Positions 28,834 to 38,206 of a stretch of DNA of 64,000 nt are shown here, piece by piece. The DNA comes from Syntrophotalea carbinolica DSM 2380 (GTDB lineage Bacteria; Desulfobacterota; Desulfuromonadia; Desulfuromonadales; Syntrophotaleaceae). How positions within the stretch are numbered: position 1 is the first letter of the stretch; each line of letters opens with the position of its first letter. The stretch is taken from NCBI RefSeq assembly GCF_000012885.1, contig NC_007498.2, positions 2,760,001 to 2,824,000 on the forward strand, in the 5' to 3' direction. A program made the position numbers and the translations under genes. The notes beneath the pieces were generated by a model. It ran no database searches, was not told where the DNA came from, and was given only the letters and a program-made list of their open reading frames with translations.

Positions 28834-29904
28834 TCAGCGGCCGGAAGACGCCTCCTCCACCAGTTTCCAGGCTTCCTCGACCAGGGCATCGGCCAGTTCT
28901 TCCTGAGGCACTTTACGCACCACCTCGCCATGCCGGAAAAGTATCCCCTGGCCCTTGCCACCGGCGATGCCGAGATCGGCTTCGCGGGCTTCCCCGGGGC
29001 CGTTTACCACGCACCCCATCACCGCAACGGTGATGGTCAGGGGCAAATCGTGCAGGCGTTTTTCAACCTCTTCCGCCACGGAAATCAGATCGATCTGACA
29101 ACGTCCGCAGGTGGGGCAGCTGACGAACACGGGACCACGCTCGCGCAACTCCAGAGACTTGAGTATTTCCCAACCGACCCGCACCTCTTCCACCGGGTCG
29201 CCGGTCAGGGAAACGCGCAGGGTGTCGCCGATACCATCGTACAGCAGCGCCCCCAGCCCCACGGCGCTCTTGATAGTGCCTGCCCAGGTCGTGCCCGCTT
29301 CGGTAATACCGATATGCAGGGGATAATCGACCTGAGCGGCAAGCAGTCGATAAGCTTCGACCGTGCGGCGGATATCCGAAGCTTTGAGACTCACCTTGAT
29401 ATCCTGATAGCCCAGATCTTCAAGGATACGGATATGCCCAAGGGCGCTCTCGACCATGGCCGCGGCGGTGGGATGCCCGTGGCGCTCCAGCAACTCCTTT
29501 TCGAGGGAACCGGCATTCACACCGATACGAATAGGCACATGACGTTCGGCACAGGCTTTGACCACCTCTTCGACCTTCCAACGCTCTCCGATATTGCCGG
29601 GATTGAGCCGCAGGCCGTCAACGCCGCTTTGCAAAGCGGTCAGGGCCAGACGATAATCGAAATGAATATCGGCCACCAGCGGTATGGGACATTCGGCGCG
29701 AATAGCGGACAATGCCTGGGCGGCTTGTTCATCAGGCACCGCACAGCGCACGATTTCGCAACCGGCTTCGGCGAGACGTCGGATCTGCTCCAGGGTTGCC
29801 GTCACATCGCTGGTCGAGGTACTGCACATCGATTGCACGGATACGGGCGCATCGCCGCCAATAGCGACATTGCCGAGTTGAATCCGTCGGGAAACGCGTC
29901 TCAT
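28834..29904 (-). CDS. ispG: 4-hydroxy-3-methylbut-2-enyl diphosphate synthase
   Basis: [4Fe-4S] enzyme of the non-mevalonate isoprenoid pathway, converting MEcPP to HMBPP. The 356-residue protein has the TIM-barrel part ([38 protein letters not shown]) and the C-terminal cluster domain with Cys263, Cys266 and Cys298 ([18 protein letters not shown]), the latter followed by the conserved Glu305. The start follows AGGAG. It stands alone with its own terminator. Its product feeds quinone and polyprenyl synthesis, linking loosely to ubiE and the geranylgeranyl-reductase-like gene in the window. Confidence 0.97.
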   Translation of the reverse strand: MRRVSRRIQLGNVAIGGDAPVSVQSMCSTSTSDVTATLEQIRRLAEAGCEIVRCAVPDEQAAQALSAIRAECPIPLVADIHFDYRLALTALQSGVDGLRLNPGNIGERWKVEEVVKACAERHVPIRIGVNAGSLEKELLERHGHPTAAAMVESALGHIRILEDLGYQDIKVSLKASDIRRTVEAYRLLAAQVDYPLHIGITEAGTTWAGTIKSAVGLGALLYDGIGDTLRVSLTGDPVEEVRVGWEILKSLELRERGPVFVSCPTCGRCQIDLISVAEEVEKRLHDLPLTITVAVMGCVVNGPGEAREADLGIAGGKGQGILFRHGEVVRKVPQEELADALVEEAWKLVEEASSGR

Positions 29905-30207
29905 AAGAGTTACTCCTAAAAAAAACAGGCCGGATTATGGGCCCGAAACCATGGTGTATATATGTATGTATAGTCTGCTTACACAGGATGTTTCAGTCAA
30001 TCATCCTGCAAAACCTGTTATCCTTTTGGCACCACAAAGGACTCATAGCGCGCAAAAAGGACAAACCTCCTCGGGCGAAATATGAAAATCCGCCGAGAAG
30101 CAAGCAAAGAACAGTCTTTGCAACGGAAAGGAACCAAACCGCTTACGGGCTGTAGCGGCTCGAGTTTACGACCCGCCAAGACCGAAGTCAAGCAGGCAAA
30201 ACAGCCG
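29905..30207. other. Intergenic region between ispG and rlmD
   Basis: About 300 bases with no gene. It contains an alternating gtgtatatatgtatgtata stretch near 29952-29970 and must carry the divergent ispG promoter. No RNA gene was recognised. Confidence 0.4.
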
Positions 30208-30236
30208 TTGACACTGACCTGAGAACGATTTATGGT
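30208..30236 (+). promoter_or_regulatory. Probable sigma-70 promoter of rlmD
   Basis: TTGACA, a 17-base spacer, then TATGGT. The -10 box overlaps the first possible ATG of the reading frame. If the promoter is real, that ATG cannot be the start and translation begins at 30283. Confidence 0.5.
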
Positions 30237-30282
30237 GCCGGCAAACTTAACAATAAAGCCCAAACAACCGGAAAACAACCCA

Positions 30283-31701
30283 ATGCCTAAACAAAAACAA
30301 AGCAGATCAAAGCCCGCGCGCGCGCGCCGCAAGCCGTCCGCAGAGCTTATAGAAGTCACTATCGACCAGCTTAACGACGATGGTATCGGCATCGGCCGAT
30401 ACCAGGGCAAGGAGGTCCTGGTGGCCGGATCCCTGCCTGGCGAAAAAGTCTGCGTCGCTGTTGAACATGAGGGACAACGCCGTATCATCGGCCAGTTTCG
30501 CCGCTTGCTGACCAAGAGTCCCGCCCGCAAGCCGTCACCGTGCCCGAGCCTGCGCGACTGCCAGGGATGCTCCCTGATGTCCATGGGCTATGCCGACCAA
30601 TTGGACTTTAAGCAGACCAAGGTACGCGAGGCTCTCAACGCCTATCCGCAGCTGAAAGGGACGGATATTTCGCCCATCCTTGCGGCCGAAGAACCCCTCG
30701 GCTATCGCACCAGCGCCAAGCTGGCTGTTGCGCGTCGTAACGGCCGCATTGTCATCGGCCTGTACCGGCGCGGCAGCCATGAGGTTGCCGATATCGGCGC
30801 CTGTCCGTTGCACCATCCCCTGGTGAACCGCATCGTCGAAGTGGTACGGGAGGAAATCGCACGGCAGGACATCTACCTCTACAACCCCGTTACCCGCCGC
30901 GGGCTGCTGCGTTACCTGCTGATCAAAGTCAGCCCCGCTACCGGCAAGGCCATGGTGACCTTTGTCACGGCCCAACGGGAATACAAACGCATCACGGCAC
31001 TGGCCAAATGGGTCGCACGCAAGATTCCGGAAGTCGTATCGGTACAGCAGAACGTCAATGCCTCCAGCGGCAATGTCATCATGGGGCGCGAAACCCTGCG
31101 CATGGTGGGCCAGCCCGATCTATTCGACCAGGTCGGCAATATTCGGCTGCGCATTTCACCGACTTCCTTCTTCCAGGTCAATCATGCGCAGGCGGCCCGC
31201 ATTTATGCTCTGGTACGTCGCTGGGCGGCCCTTGAATCCCATGAGTTCGCCCTCGATCTGTATTGTGGAATCGGCGGCATCGCCCTGCACCTGGCCCAGG
31301 ACGCCGGACGGGTCATCGGCGTCGAAATGGTCGAGGACGCCGTGCGCAACGCGCAACAGAACGCGGCCATGAACAATCTTGCCAACTGCCGTTTTCTGGC
31401 CGGCGACACGGCAGAGCTCCTGCAGGATCTGATTGTGGATTTGCCGTCCCTGGCGACGGCGGTCCTCAACCCGCCCCGCAGCGGTTGCGATGTGGAAGTT
31501 CTGCAAGCCGTAACGCAGCTACAACCGCGCACCATCATCTATGTTTCCTGCAATCCCGATACCCTGGCCCGCGACCTCGCGGAGCTTCAGAAACTTGGCT
31601 ACCGGACGGCTGAAATCCAACCCGTGGACATGTTTCCGCAGACTGCCCATGTGGAATCGGTAGCCCGCCTGGTGAAAACCGGCCAACAGGCAAACCAGTG
31701 A
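30283..31701 (+). CDS. rlmD: 23S rRNA (uracil-C5)-methyltransferase RlmD-type
   Basis: SAM- and [4Fe-4S]-containing enzyme of the TrmA/RumA group that makes 5-methyluridine in 23S rRNA. A basic N-terminal tail precedes a TRAM domain (EVTIDQLNDDGIGIGRYQGKE). The four cluster Cys follow in the RumA pattern (CPSLRDCQGC, then IGACPLHH). The methyltransferase domain has LDLYCGIGGIALHLA and the catalytic nucleophile in YVSCNPDTLARDL. RlmD rather than RlmC or TrmA is favoured by length (472 residues) and the TRAM/cluster combination, but paralogues cannot be separated with certainty. The start is uncertain: ATG 30283 is preferred because the earlier ATG at 30232 overlaps a likely -10 box. Confidence 0.85.
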   Translation: MPKQKQSRSKPARARRKPSAELIEVTIDQLNDDGIGIGRYQGKEVLVAGSLPGEKVCVAVEHEGQRRIIGQFRRLLTKSPARKPSPCPSLRDCQGCSLMSMGYADQLDFKQTKVREALNAYPQLKGTDISPILAAEEPLGYRTSAKLAVARRNGRIVIGLYRRGSHEVADIGACPLHHPLVNRIVEVVREEIARQDIYLYNPVTRRGLLRYLLIKVSPATGKAMVTFVTAQREYKRITALAKWVARKIPEVVSVQQNVNASSGNVIMGRETLRMVGQPDLFDQVGNIRLRISPTSFFQVNHAQAARIYALVRRWAALESHEFALDLYCGIGGIALHLAQDAGRVIGVEMVEDAVRNAQQNAAMNNLANCRFLAGDTAELLQDLIVDLPSLATAVLNPPRSGCDVEVLQAVTQLQPRTIIYVSCNPDTLARDLAELQKLGYRTAEIQPVDMFPQTAHVESVARLVKTGQQANQ

Positions 31702-31732
31702 TTGGTGATTGGTGATTGGTGATTAGTGACGA
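31698..31732. repeat. Heptamer tandem repeat GTGATTG
   Basis: Three exact GTGATTG units, then GTGATTA and GTGACGA. The stop codon of rlmD is inside the first unit. A related heptamer array (GACCAGT) occurs at 37423-37485, and the two consensus units differ mainly by two transitions (ATT versus ACC). Confidence 0.85.
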
Positions 31733-31791
31733 GTAAAATCCAGGTCAAAGCCTGTAATGAGAGTTACTGCCCAACCACCAACCACTGATTT

Positions 31792-31833
31792 AAACGACAA
31801 AGCTCCGCGCATATGCGCGGAGCTTTGTCGTTT
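31792..31833. terminator. Bidirectional terminator between rlmD and cspA
   Basis: A 20-base perfect inverted repeat (aaacgacaaagctccgcgca and its complement) around a two-base loop. The outer AAA/TTT ends supply short U-runs in both directions, serving the convergent rlmD and cold-shock genes. Confidence 0.88.
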
Positions 31834-31865
31834 ACCTGCCGATTTTTGCAGAGGCGGACAGCCCC

Positions 31866-32066
31866 CTACAGCTTAATCACATTATTCGCCTGAGGCCCTT
31901 TCTGACTTTCGATAATATCGAACTCAACCTGCTGGCCTTGAGTCAGGCTTTTGAACCCTTCAGCCTGGATCACCGAAAAATGTACGAACACGTCCGGACC
32001 ATCCTGTTGCTCGATAAAACCGAACCCCTTGGCGTCATTAAACCACTTCACCACACCTTCTGCCAT
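31866..32066 (-). CDS. cspA: Cold-shock protein, CspA family
   Basis: 66-residue single-stranded nucleic acid-binding beta-barrel that acts as an RNA chaperone. RNP1 KGFGFIEQ and RNP2 VFVHFSVI are intact, and [15 protein letters not shown] opens the protein as in the family. The start is the ATG eight bases after AAGGAG; a second in-frame ATG nine bases upstream overlaps that site. The leader region upstream contains a stable hairpin (32180-32218). Cold induction is likely from family knowledge but is not shown by the sequence. Confidence 0.95.
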   Translation of the reverse strand: MAEGVVKWFNDAKGFGFIEQQDGPDVFVHFSVIQAEGFKSLTQGQQVEFDIIESQKGPQANNVIKL

Positions 32067-32179
32067 TTTGGTCACTCCTTTGATCTCGCGCGTGCGCCAA
32101 CACTACCTAAGCCTTGCCGTCATACCCGGCGGAGTGGCCATGCAACCATCCTGAGGAATTTCATCGAAGCGTGCATGAC

Positions 32180-32218
32180 CTGTCGTTTATTAGTTCAACC
32201 TAACTAACATAACGACAG
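32180..32218 (-). other. Stable hairpin upstream of cspA
   Basis: Arms ctgtcgtt and aacgacag, plus an inner pair ttagtt/aactaa, enclose a short A/T-rich loop. It lies 114-152 bases before the cspA start and 62-104 bases after the DUF6178 stop. It could be part of a structured cold-shock 5' leader, or a U-less terminator for the upstream gene. Confidence 0.5.
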
Positions 32219-32283
32219 AGCAAAATCAACTTCTTTTTATATTCATCCCCGGCTGCATAGCGCGGCGCGCCAAAGGAGTGCCA

Positions 32284-33981
32284 TCAGGCCCCGCGAACCA
32301 ACAAGCCGTCCAGAAACCGCGGATCGAGCATATCGGCGCGCAAGGGGCACAAGGTTGTATCCCAGCACTGCAGACAGCTCTCGGCAAAAGGCCATGCGTT
32401 TTCCTCCACGGTGCATAACCAGGTCCGCGTTTCTTCCTGCAAACCTGCCGACAACTCCTTGTCCCGACAAACCCGACCGTGCAAAACAGCCAACTCGGCA
32501 ACGGGCAACGGCGTGGGATCAAAAGCTCTGCCCAGCAACCGATTGGCAAGAGCCGTGAGGAAAAAATGGCGCAAACCTACCGCTTGCATCTGTTCCGGCT
32601 GGCAGCCGCTCAGATCGAGATCATCCGGCGCCGGCAACTGAAAGGGAAAATGTTCTTCGAATAATCTGCAGGTGGCCTCCAGCGTGGCCAACAGCTCCTT
32701 GACCCGCCGCACATCGGACAGATTCTGGAATGGCCGCACATCTTCGCTGGATGCCGCATCGAGAACCAGGGGATAAAGAGGATGCCCCTTGGCAAGCACT
32801 TCGACGGTGGCTGCCCAGTGACCATCGAGCCATGGGCCGAGGGAGGAGTCAAGCAAACGCCGGGCACGTCGCTGCAATTGCAGGGTCAGGCTGTAACCGA
32901 GACGAAACAGGGGCAGCAGATACGTCTCGTTGAACAGGCGCACGGCCTTGGATTCATCGGTATGGCAAAGATGTTCAAGAGCCAGATTGAGATAACCGTA
33001 TACGCGTTCGATGGCCCCTCGTAGCTGCTTCCTCTCGCCGAAATCGATACCCTCGGCAACCAGGACTTTGTTGGCCAGATAGGTAAGCTCCCAGCCGGTA
33101 TCGCCGTCGAGGCCCGAGGCCAGTACCTCGGCAAGCAGATCCCTGGGACGCGCCACGCTCAACACGAATCCGGGAGCCGGTTCGCTTTCGGCAACGCCGG
33201 GATAACGCCGATACTGATCGGCATCGAAGGTTTCCGGATCGATCCAGGCATAGATTCCTCTGGCCTGCGAGGGGTCGGGAAAACCGAGATCCTGCAAGCG
33301 ATCGCAATGCGACTGGAAGGCATTCTCTTCAAGACTGGACGGTATCTCCCAGCGCAACACATCCATCAGATAGTTATAAAAAGTCTGATCCAGACGATAA
33401 AGGCAATCCAGAAGGCTTCGAACGAGGCGCGCATACTTCGGTTGCAGCATCTCCAGTTCGTAACCACCAATGCACTTGGACTGGTCGACAGGGTTGTCCT
33501 CATCCTCAAAGGCCTGGGCGCCGCGCAAAACCTGCACGAATTTTCGCATCACCAGCACCAGCAGCTCAAAATCCACGGACCGCGCCACCTGCAGGACTTT
33601 TTCTTCGCCTTCGGTCATGGCCAGGGCCAGCCAATGCAAAGCCTCCGGCGCATCGATCTGATCCTTGCGCCAGCAATCCAGATCGACAAAGGACGTCAAC
33701 TGCTCACCGGACGCCATGGCGACGAGCTCCGGAACCTCGTCCCGGCCAAGTTCCTTGATGGTCAAGAACAAATCCTGGGACGCCAGCGACTGCACCAACG
33801 CACCCCCATCCGCAGCATTGAGAATCATGCGGTACCGCAATGAGGCATCGGCGCGACGCACGTTTTCCTTCTGTTCCGAAAGCGAAAGGCTGCCGAAAAG
33901 ACGAGGATCACGTGCCAAAGAAGGCAAAGAGACTGTCGGCTTGGAGGTGCCGCCGGTCCCCGGTTTTTCCGTCTTACTCAT
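32284..33981 (-). CDS. DUF6178 family protein
   Basis: 565-residue soluble protein resembling the deltaproteobacterial DUF6178 family. The N terminus is a disordered Lys/Gly/Thr tail, followed by helical sequence throughout. Recognisable stretches include ADGGALVQSLASQDLFLTIK, GYELEMLQPKYARLVRSLLD and RGIYAWIDPETF. No catalytic motif, signal or membrane helix is visible. The function is unknown. It is transcribed toward cspA, 217 bases away, and faces away from the LolA-like operon, with which it shares a 174-base upstream gap. The family assignment is from memory of such sequences and was not searched. Confidence 0.75.
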   Translation of the reverse strand: MSKTEKPGTGGTSKPTVSLPSLARDPRLFGSLSLSEQKENVRRADASLRYRMILNAADGGALVQSLASQDLFLTIKELGRDEVPELVAMASGEQLTSFVDLDCWRKDQIDAPEALHWLALAMTEGEEKVLQVARSVDFELLVLVMRKFVQVLRGAQAFEDEDNPVDQSKCIGGYELEMLQPKYARLVRSLLDCLYRLDQTFYNYLMDVLRWEIPSSLEENAFQSHCDRLQDLGFPDPSQARGIYAWIDPETFDADQYRRYPGVAESEPAPGFVLSVARPRDLLAEVLASGLDGDTGWELTYLANKVLVAEGIDFGERKQLRGAIERVYGYLNLALEHLCHTDESKAVRLFNETYLLPLFRLGYSLTLQLQRRARRLLDSSLGPWLDGHWAATVEVLAKGHPLYPLVLDAASSEDVRPFQNLSDVRRVKELLATLEATCRLFEEHFPFQLPAPDDLDLSGCQPEQMQAVGLRHFFLTALANRLLGRAFDPTPLPVAELAVLHGRVCRDKELSAGLQEETRTWLCTVEENAWPFAESCLQCWDTTLCPLRADMLDPRFLDGLLVRGA

Positions 33982-34155
33982 AATTACTCCCTTTATAGGA
34001 TTTGATTCGGGTGGCGGACAATGTAATGCAGGCCCTGCCTGCGGTCAAGGGCTGACGGATATCCCGCCGGAAATGCCTGCCGCATCTTTGCATCCGGCAA
34101 TTCCCTTTTATACTTGAAAGGTATCTTGCCTTTGCGTGCCCGACAAGGTCCGATA

Positions 34156-34908
34156 ATGATGTCATACAAAATAATGCTGCTTGTTTTCCTGATAATCATG
34201 CTGGTGCCTCCCTGCAACGCTCCGGCAGCACCCGAACTCGACCTGCGCACCCTGATCCGCGAGGTGGAAGATCAATATACCGGCATTTCCTCCCAGGCCC
34301 TCATGCGCATGCAGGTACGCACCGAGCATTGGCAACGGAGCTTAAAAATGGAAGCCTGGTCCCTGGGGCGCGACCGATTTCTGATCCGCATCCTCGAACC
34401 GGCCAAGGAGCGGGATGTTGCCACCCTTAAAAGCGGCCGGGAGGTATGGAATTACCTGCCCAAAGTCGACCGGGTGATTAAAATCCCACCGTCCATGATG
34501 GGGGGGGCCTGGATGGGCAGCCATATCACCAACAACGATCTGGTCAAACAGTCCCATATCGACCAGGACTACGACTTCACGCTGCTGAGCGAAACCGATC
34601 GTTTCTGGCGCATTGAAGGGCAGCCGAAACCGGATGCGGCTGTCGTCTGGGGCAAAATCATCTACCAGGTCGGAAAAATGGACCGCGTACCACAACGTAT
34701 CGCCTATTTCGATGAAGACATGGCATTGGTCCGTGAAATTTTGTTCGACCAGGTACAAACCATCGGCTCACGACGCCTGCCCATGCGCATGGTCGTACAG
34801 CCCGTGGACAAACCGCAGGAACAAACCATTCTGGAATACTATCGGATTGAGTTCGATCTCCCGCTGCGGGAGGACTTTTTTTCTCTGCGCAATCTGAAAC
34901 GGCGGTGA
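34156..34908 (+). CDS. Outer-membrane lipoprotein-sorting (LolA-like) protein
   Basis: Periplasmic protein of 250 residues with a signal peptide (MMSYKIMLLVFLIIMLVPP, cleavage near APAAP). It then has the COG2834-type LolA/LppX-like fold: MRMQVRTEHWQRSLKMEAWS, KERDVATLKSGREVWNYLPK, and MMGGAWMGSHITNNDLVK. Such proteins have an open beta-barrel that shields lipid or lipoprotein acyl chains. It is first in an operon with two LolC/FtsX-type permeases, an ATPase and a beta-barrel protein, so it probably shuttles the lipidic cargo they extract. Start ATG 34156 is chosen because it yields a clean signal peptide. Confidence 0.85.
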   Translation: MMSYKIMLLVFLIIMLVPPCNAPAAPELDLRTLIREVEDQYTGISSQALMRMQVRTEHWQRSLKMEAWSLGRDRFLIRILEPAKERDVATLKSGREVWNYLPKVDRVIKIPPSMMGGAWMGSHITNNDLVKQSHIDQDYDFTLLSETDRFWRIEGQPKPDAAVVWGKIIYQVGKMDRVPQRIAYFDEDMALVREILFDQVQTIGSRRLPMRMVVQPVDKPQEQTILEYYRIEFDLPLREDFFSLRNLKRR

Positions 34909-36134
34909 ACATGCTGCTATCTCTGGCCTTGCGCAACATCTGGCGCAACAAACGCCGTACCCTGCTGACCCTGTCGGCCATGGTGGTTTCCCTGGCCCTG
35001 CTGATCCTGGCGCTGGGCATATTCTCCGGCATGCTGCAGGATATGCTGGCCTCGGCCACCGAACAATACCGCGGCCATCTGGTCATCTCCATGCCCGGAT
35101 ATCAGCAGGATCGGGAGATGTTCAACGGCTTCGTCCCCCCCCTGGGATTGCTCGAACACCTCGAAAGTAATCCCGATGTTCTGGGGGTATCCCCTCGTCT
35201 GCGCGGCTTCGGACTGCTGTCTCATGGCAACAACACCTATCCGGCAGAACTGCTCGGTATCCGCCCCGGCCACGAACGGCAGGTCACTAATCTTGCGGAC
35301 CACTTGATTATGGGACGCTACCCGGCACCGGATGCAACCAACGAAGCCTTGCTCGGTCGTGGACTGGCACAAAAACTGGGGGTTGCCATGGGCGACGAAC
35401 TGGTCTTTGTCACCCAGGCCGCCGACGGATCCATCGGCAACGACCTGTTAACCGTGGCAGGCATTTTTGCAACCGGCGACGCAGCCCACGACAACAGCCT
35501 GGTGCTGGTGCCGTTGCCCTGGCTGCAGGATGTGATGGTGCTTGAGAAACATATCCACGAACTGGCTCTGCGTATCCGTCACCCGCGCGAAGCGCAGGCG
35601 CTTGCCCATCGACTGGCCGCCGAACTTCCCGGCCGACTTACAGCAATGACCTGGGGTGCCCTGATGCCGGAGTTGCACGAGGCCATCGCCAGCTTTGATG
35701 CAAGCCGCTTGATCGTGGCCGTCATACTCTATCTGGCCACCGGGCTGGGCATTCTCAATACGGTTTATATGTCAGTCATGGAGCGCACTCGGGAATTCGG
35801 CGTTTTGATGGCCATCGGCATGCGCCATGGGCAGATCCGTCTGATGGTGCTGACCGAAACCCTGCTCATGGGCCTGCTATCTCTGCTGATCGGCTGCAGT
35901 CTCGGTAAGCTCATGACCCTGTATATGCAACGGGTAGGCATCGACCTGTCCGAGCGCCTGACACCCATCACCTACGCCGGCAGCACCATCTTACCAAGAT
36001 TGCACGCGGTCAACGATGCGGGCAATTACCTGCTGCCGGCTGTCCTGTTGCTGATCATTGCCGTGCTGGCCGGCTGGTTGCCGGCCCGCCGCGCTGCCAA
36101 ACTGCAGCCGGCCGATGCACTGCGGGAGGAATAA
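34905..36134 (+). CDS. ABC transporter permease, FtsX/LolC-MacB type (first)
   Basis: 409-residue inner-membrane protein with the 4-helix FtsX topology: one N-terminal helix (about 21-43), a large periplasmic domain (45-270), and three C-terminal helices beginning near LIVAVILYLATGLGILNTVYM. The helix-flanking signature SVMERTREFGVLMAIGMRHGQI and the terminal PARRAAKLQPADALREE match LolC/E and MacB families. GTG at 34905 overlaps the LolA-like stop; an ATG two codons later is an equal candidate. Together with the next gene it would form the heteromeric channel of the mechanotransmission-type transporter. Confidence 0.9.
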   Translation: MNMLLSLALRNIWRNKRRTLLTLSAMVVSLALLILALGIFSGMLQDMLASATEQYRGHLVISMPGYQQDREMFNGFVPPLGLLEHLESNPDVLGVSPRLRGFGLLSHGNNTYPAELLGIRPGHERQVTNLADHLIMGRYPAPDATNEALLGRGLAQKLGVAMGDELVFVTQAADGSIGNDLLTVAGIFATGDAAHDNSLVLVPLPWLQDVMVLEKHIHELALRIRHPREAQALAHRLAAELPGRLTAMTWGALMPELHEAIASFDASRLIVAVILYLATGLGILNTVYMSVMERTREFGVLMAIGMRHGQIRLMVLTETLLMGLLSLLIGCSLGKLMTLYMQRVGIDLSERLTPITYAGSTILPRLHAVNDAGNYLLPAVLLLIIAVLAGWLPARRAAKLQPADALREE

Positions 36135-36135
36135 C

Positions 36136-37365
36136 ATGGACACCCTGATTCTGGCCTGGAAAAACCTCTGGCGCAACCGCCGTCGCAGCGTTATCACCCT
36201 GATCGCCTTAAGCGTCAGTCTGATGCTGATGCAGGGTTTCCACAATCTGGCCGTCGGCTCCTATGCACGCATGGTCGACAGCGGCGTACGGGCCGGCTCG
36301 GGACATATCGCCCTTTACCGGGGGGATTATCATCGCTCACGGGACGAGGTCCTGACTTTCGAGGCAGCGGACCTTATCGAACAGTTGACCGGCATGGATG
36401 AGATCACACATGCGCTGCCACGCGTATACCTGCCGGGACTAGCCCAATCAAGTCGTGAAAGCCGCGGCATCCTGCTTACCGGTATCGATCCCGCCCGCGA
36501 ATATGCCGTCAATCCTTTTCTGCAGCATCTCCCGCCATCAACCATGCCGCAAAGTCTGGAAAGCCGCGATGCCTTGCTCGGCAGCCGCCTGGCTTCCGAA
36601 CTGCAACTGTCAGAAGGCAACAAGTTCGTCATTACTGCCCAGAACCGCCAGGGCGACCTCATCAGCGAACTGTTCCGGGTGCGCGGTGTCGTGCATACCG
36701 GGTTACGCGACGTGGACAACTCCCTGGTCATGGTCGGATGGCACCGCGCTGCGGCCATGGGCGGATTCCCTCGCCAGATTCACGAACTGGCCCTGATACT
36801 GACGAGGGCCGATGCCGAGGCCACGGTCATGCCACAACTGTTGAGGCTATTGCAGAACTCAGCGGTACAGGCCATAGCCTGGGACGAAGCCATGCCGAAC
36901 CTGGCCGATTCCATCAAACTCGATTACGCCAGTCAGAAGTTCATCTTTGCCGTTATGCTGCTGATCGTCACCATCGGCGTCGTCAACACTATGCTGATGT
37001 CGGTCATGGAGCGCGTACGGGAATTCGGCATCATCCTCGCCATCGGTGCCTCACGCGGCCGGCTGTGCCGCATGATCCTGGCCGAGGGACTGGTTCTCGG
37101 GGCACTGTCCGTGTGCGTCGGATCACTGCTCGGAGCCCTGCTGACCTGGTACCTGGTCGCACACGGCATCGATCTTCGCCAACTCATGCCGCAAAGCATC
37201 GAATTTGGAGGCGTCATCTTCGACCCCATTCTGCGGGCGATCTGGGATATTTCATGGATGGCGAAAATCGCCCTGTATCTGCTGGGGTTGGCCCTTGGAG
37301 CAACCATCTACCCGGCTGTCAAAGCTGCCCGCCTGGCCCCCGCAGAGGCTATGAGGCATATTTAG
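36136..37365 (+). CDS. ABC transporter permease, FtsX/LolC-MacB type (second)
   Basis: Also 409 residues and with the same four-helix layout as its neighbour (NLWRNRRRSVITLIALSVS at the start, SVMERVREFGIILAIGASRG before the C-terminal helices). The paralogous pair probably arose by duplication, like LolC and LolE. The start is the ATG one base past the first permease stop, preceded by GAGGAATAAC; an earlier in-frame ATG lies inside the previous gene. The periplasmic domain differs clearly from the first copy, which suggests division of labour between them. Confidence 0.9.
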   Translation: MDTLILAWKNLWRNRRRSVITLIALSVSLMLMQGFHNLAVGSYARMVDSGVRAGSGHIALYRGDYHRSRDEVLTFEAADLIEQLTGMDEITHALPRVYLPGLAQSSRESRGILLTGIDPAREYAVNPFLQHLPPSTMPQSLESRDALLGSRLASELQLSEGNKFVITAQNRQGDLISELFRVRGVVHTGLRDVDNSLVMVGWHRAAAMGGFPRQIHELALILTRADAEATVMPQLLRLLQNSAVQAIAWDEAMPNLADSIKLDYASQKFIFAVMLLIVTIGVVNTMLMSVMERVREFGIILAIGASRGRLCRMILAEGLVLGALSVCVGSLLGALLTWYLVAHGIDLRQLMPQSIEFGGVIFDPILRAIWDISWMAKIALYLLGLALGATIYPAVKAARLAPAEAMRHI

Positions 37366-37422
37366 GCAAGCGTCCTTTGTCATTCGTCATTGGTCCTTTG
37401 TATCCAATCAATAACCAACTCG

Positions 37423-37506
37423 GACCAGTGACCAGTGACCAGTGACCAGTGACCAGTGACCAGTGACCAGTGACCAGTGACCAGTGACAAAGGACAAAGG
37501 ACAAAG
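37423..37506. repeat. Heptamer tandem repeat GACCAGT x9 then GACAAAG x3
   Basis: Nine exact GACCAGT units followed by three GACAAAG units, between the second permease and the ATPase genes. The 5' neighbour gtcctttgtca (37370-37380) is the complement of tgacaaaggac in the GACAAAG units, so the whole block can fold back on itself. The last unit provides the AAAGGA that precedes the ATPase start codon. Confidence 0.95.
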
Positions 37507-37516
37507 GACGGTTTTT

Positions 37517-38206
37517 ATGCCCCTTATCGAACTGACCGACGTCGAAAAAATCTACCCACTGGGCAACCAGCAGGTCACCGCCTTGTCCGAATTCAGCCTG
37601 TCCATCGACAAAGGCGAATTCACGGTGCTGGCCGGGCCGTCCGGCAGCGGTAAAACGACCGTTCTCAATCTGGTCGGCGGCATCGATCAACCGACGGCGG
37701 GAACCGTCAGGATCGAAGGACGCGATGTCGGGCCCCTCGATCCGCGTGCCCTGGCGGATTTCAGATTGCATCATATCGGCTTCATCTTTCAATCCTACAA
37801 CCTTATCCCCGTTCTGACCGCTGCGGAAAATGCCGAATTCACCCTCATGCTGCAGGGCGTTGCCAAAGCCACGCGGCGCAACCGCATCCGTGAATTATTC
37901 AAGGAACTGGGTATTGCCGGTCTGGAAAACCGCAAGCCGAGGGACCTGTCCGGAGGGCAACAACAACGGGTCGCCATTGCCCGCGCCATGGCCCCGCAGC
38001 CCACGGTGATTCTGGCCGACGAACCCACCGCCAACCTCGACTCCCAGACCGCCGAAGAACTGCTCGACCTGATGTATCGGCTCAATACCCAGCGCCACAC
38101 GACCTTCATTTTCAGCTCCCACGACCCCTTGGTGATTTCGCGGGCACGCAGAATCATTCGGCTTAGGGATGGCCGGCTTGAAGATGATCGAAAGCAGCAG
38201 CGATGA
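37517..38206 (+). CDS. ABC transporter ATP-binding protein, LolD/MacB-FtsE type
   Basis: 229-residue ATPase that would power the two FtsX-type permeases. Walker A GPSGSGKTT, Q-loop FQSYNLIPVLT, signature LSGGQQQRVAIARAM and Walker B VILADEPTANLDSQT are all intact, with the LolD-like FQSYNLIPVL and TANLDS features. The start is the ATG after AAAGGACGG, whose purine tract is donated by the adjacent heptamer repeat; an ATG 33 bases earlier lies within the repeat. It overlaps the following gene by ATGA. Confidence 0.93.
   Translation: MPLIELTDVEKIYPLGNQQVTALSEFSLSIDKGEFTVLAGPSGSGKTTVLNLVGGIDQPTAGTVRIEGRDVGPLDPRALADFRLHHIGFIFQSYNLIPVLTAAENAEFTLMLQGVAKATRRNRIRELFKELGIAGLENRKPRDLSGGQQQRVAIARAMAPQPTVILADEPTANLDSQTAEELLDLMYRLNTQRHTTFIFSSHDPLVISRARRIIRLRDGRLEDDRKQQR

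Noticed and set aside
37423-37506. Possible CRISPR or origin iterons
   Set aside because: Seven-base units without spacers, located inside an ABC operon, with no replication gene nearby.
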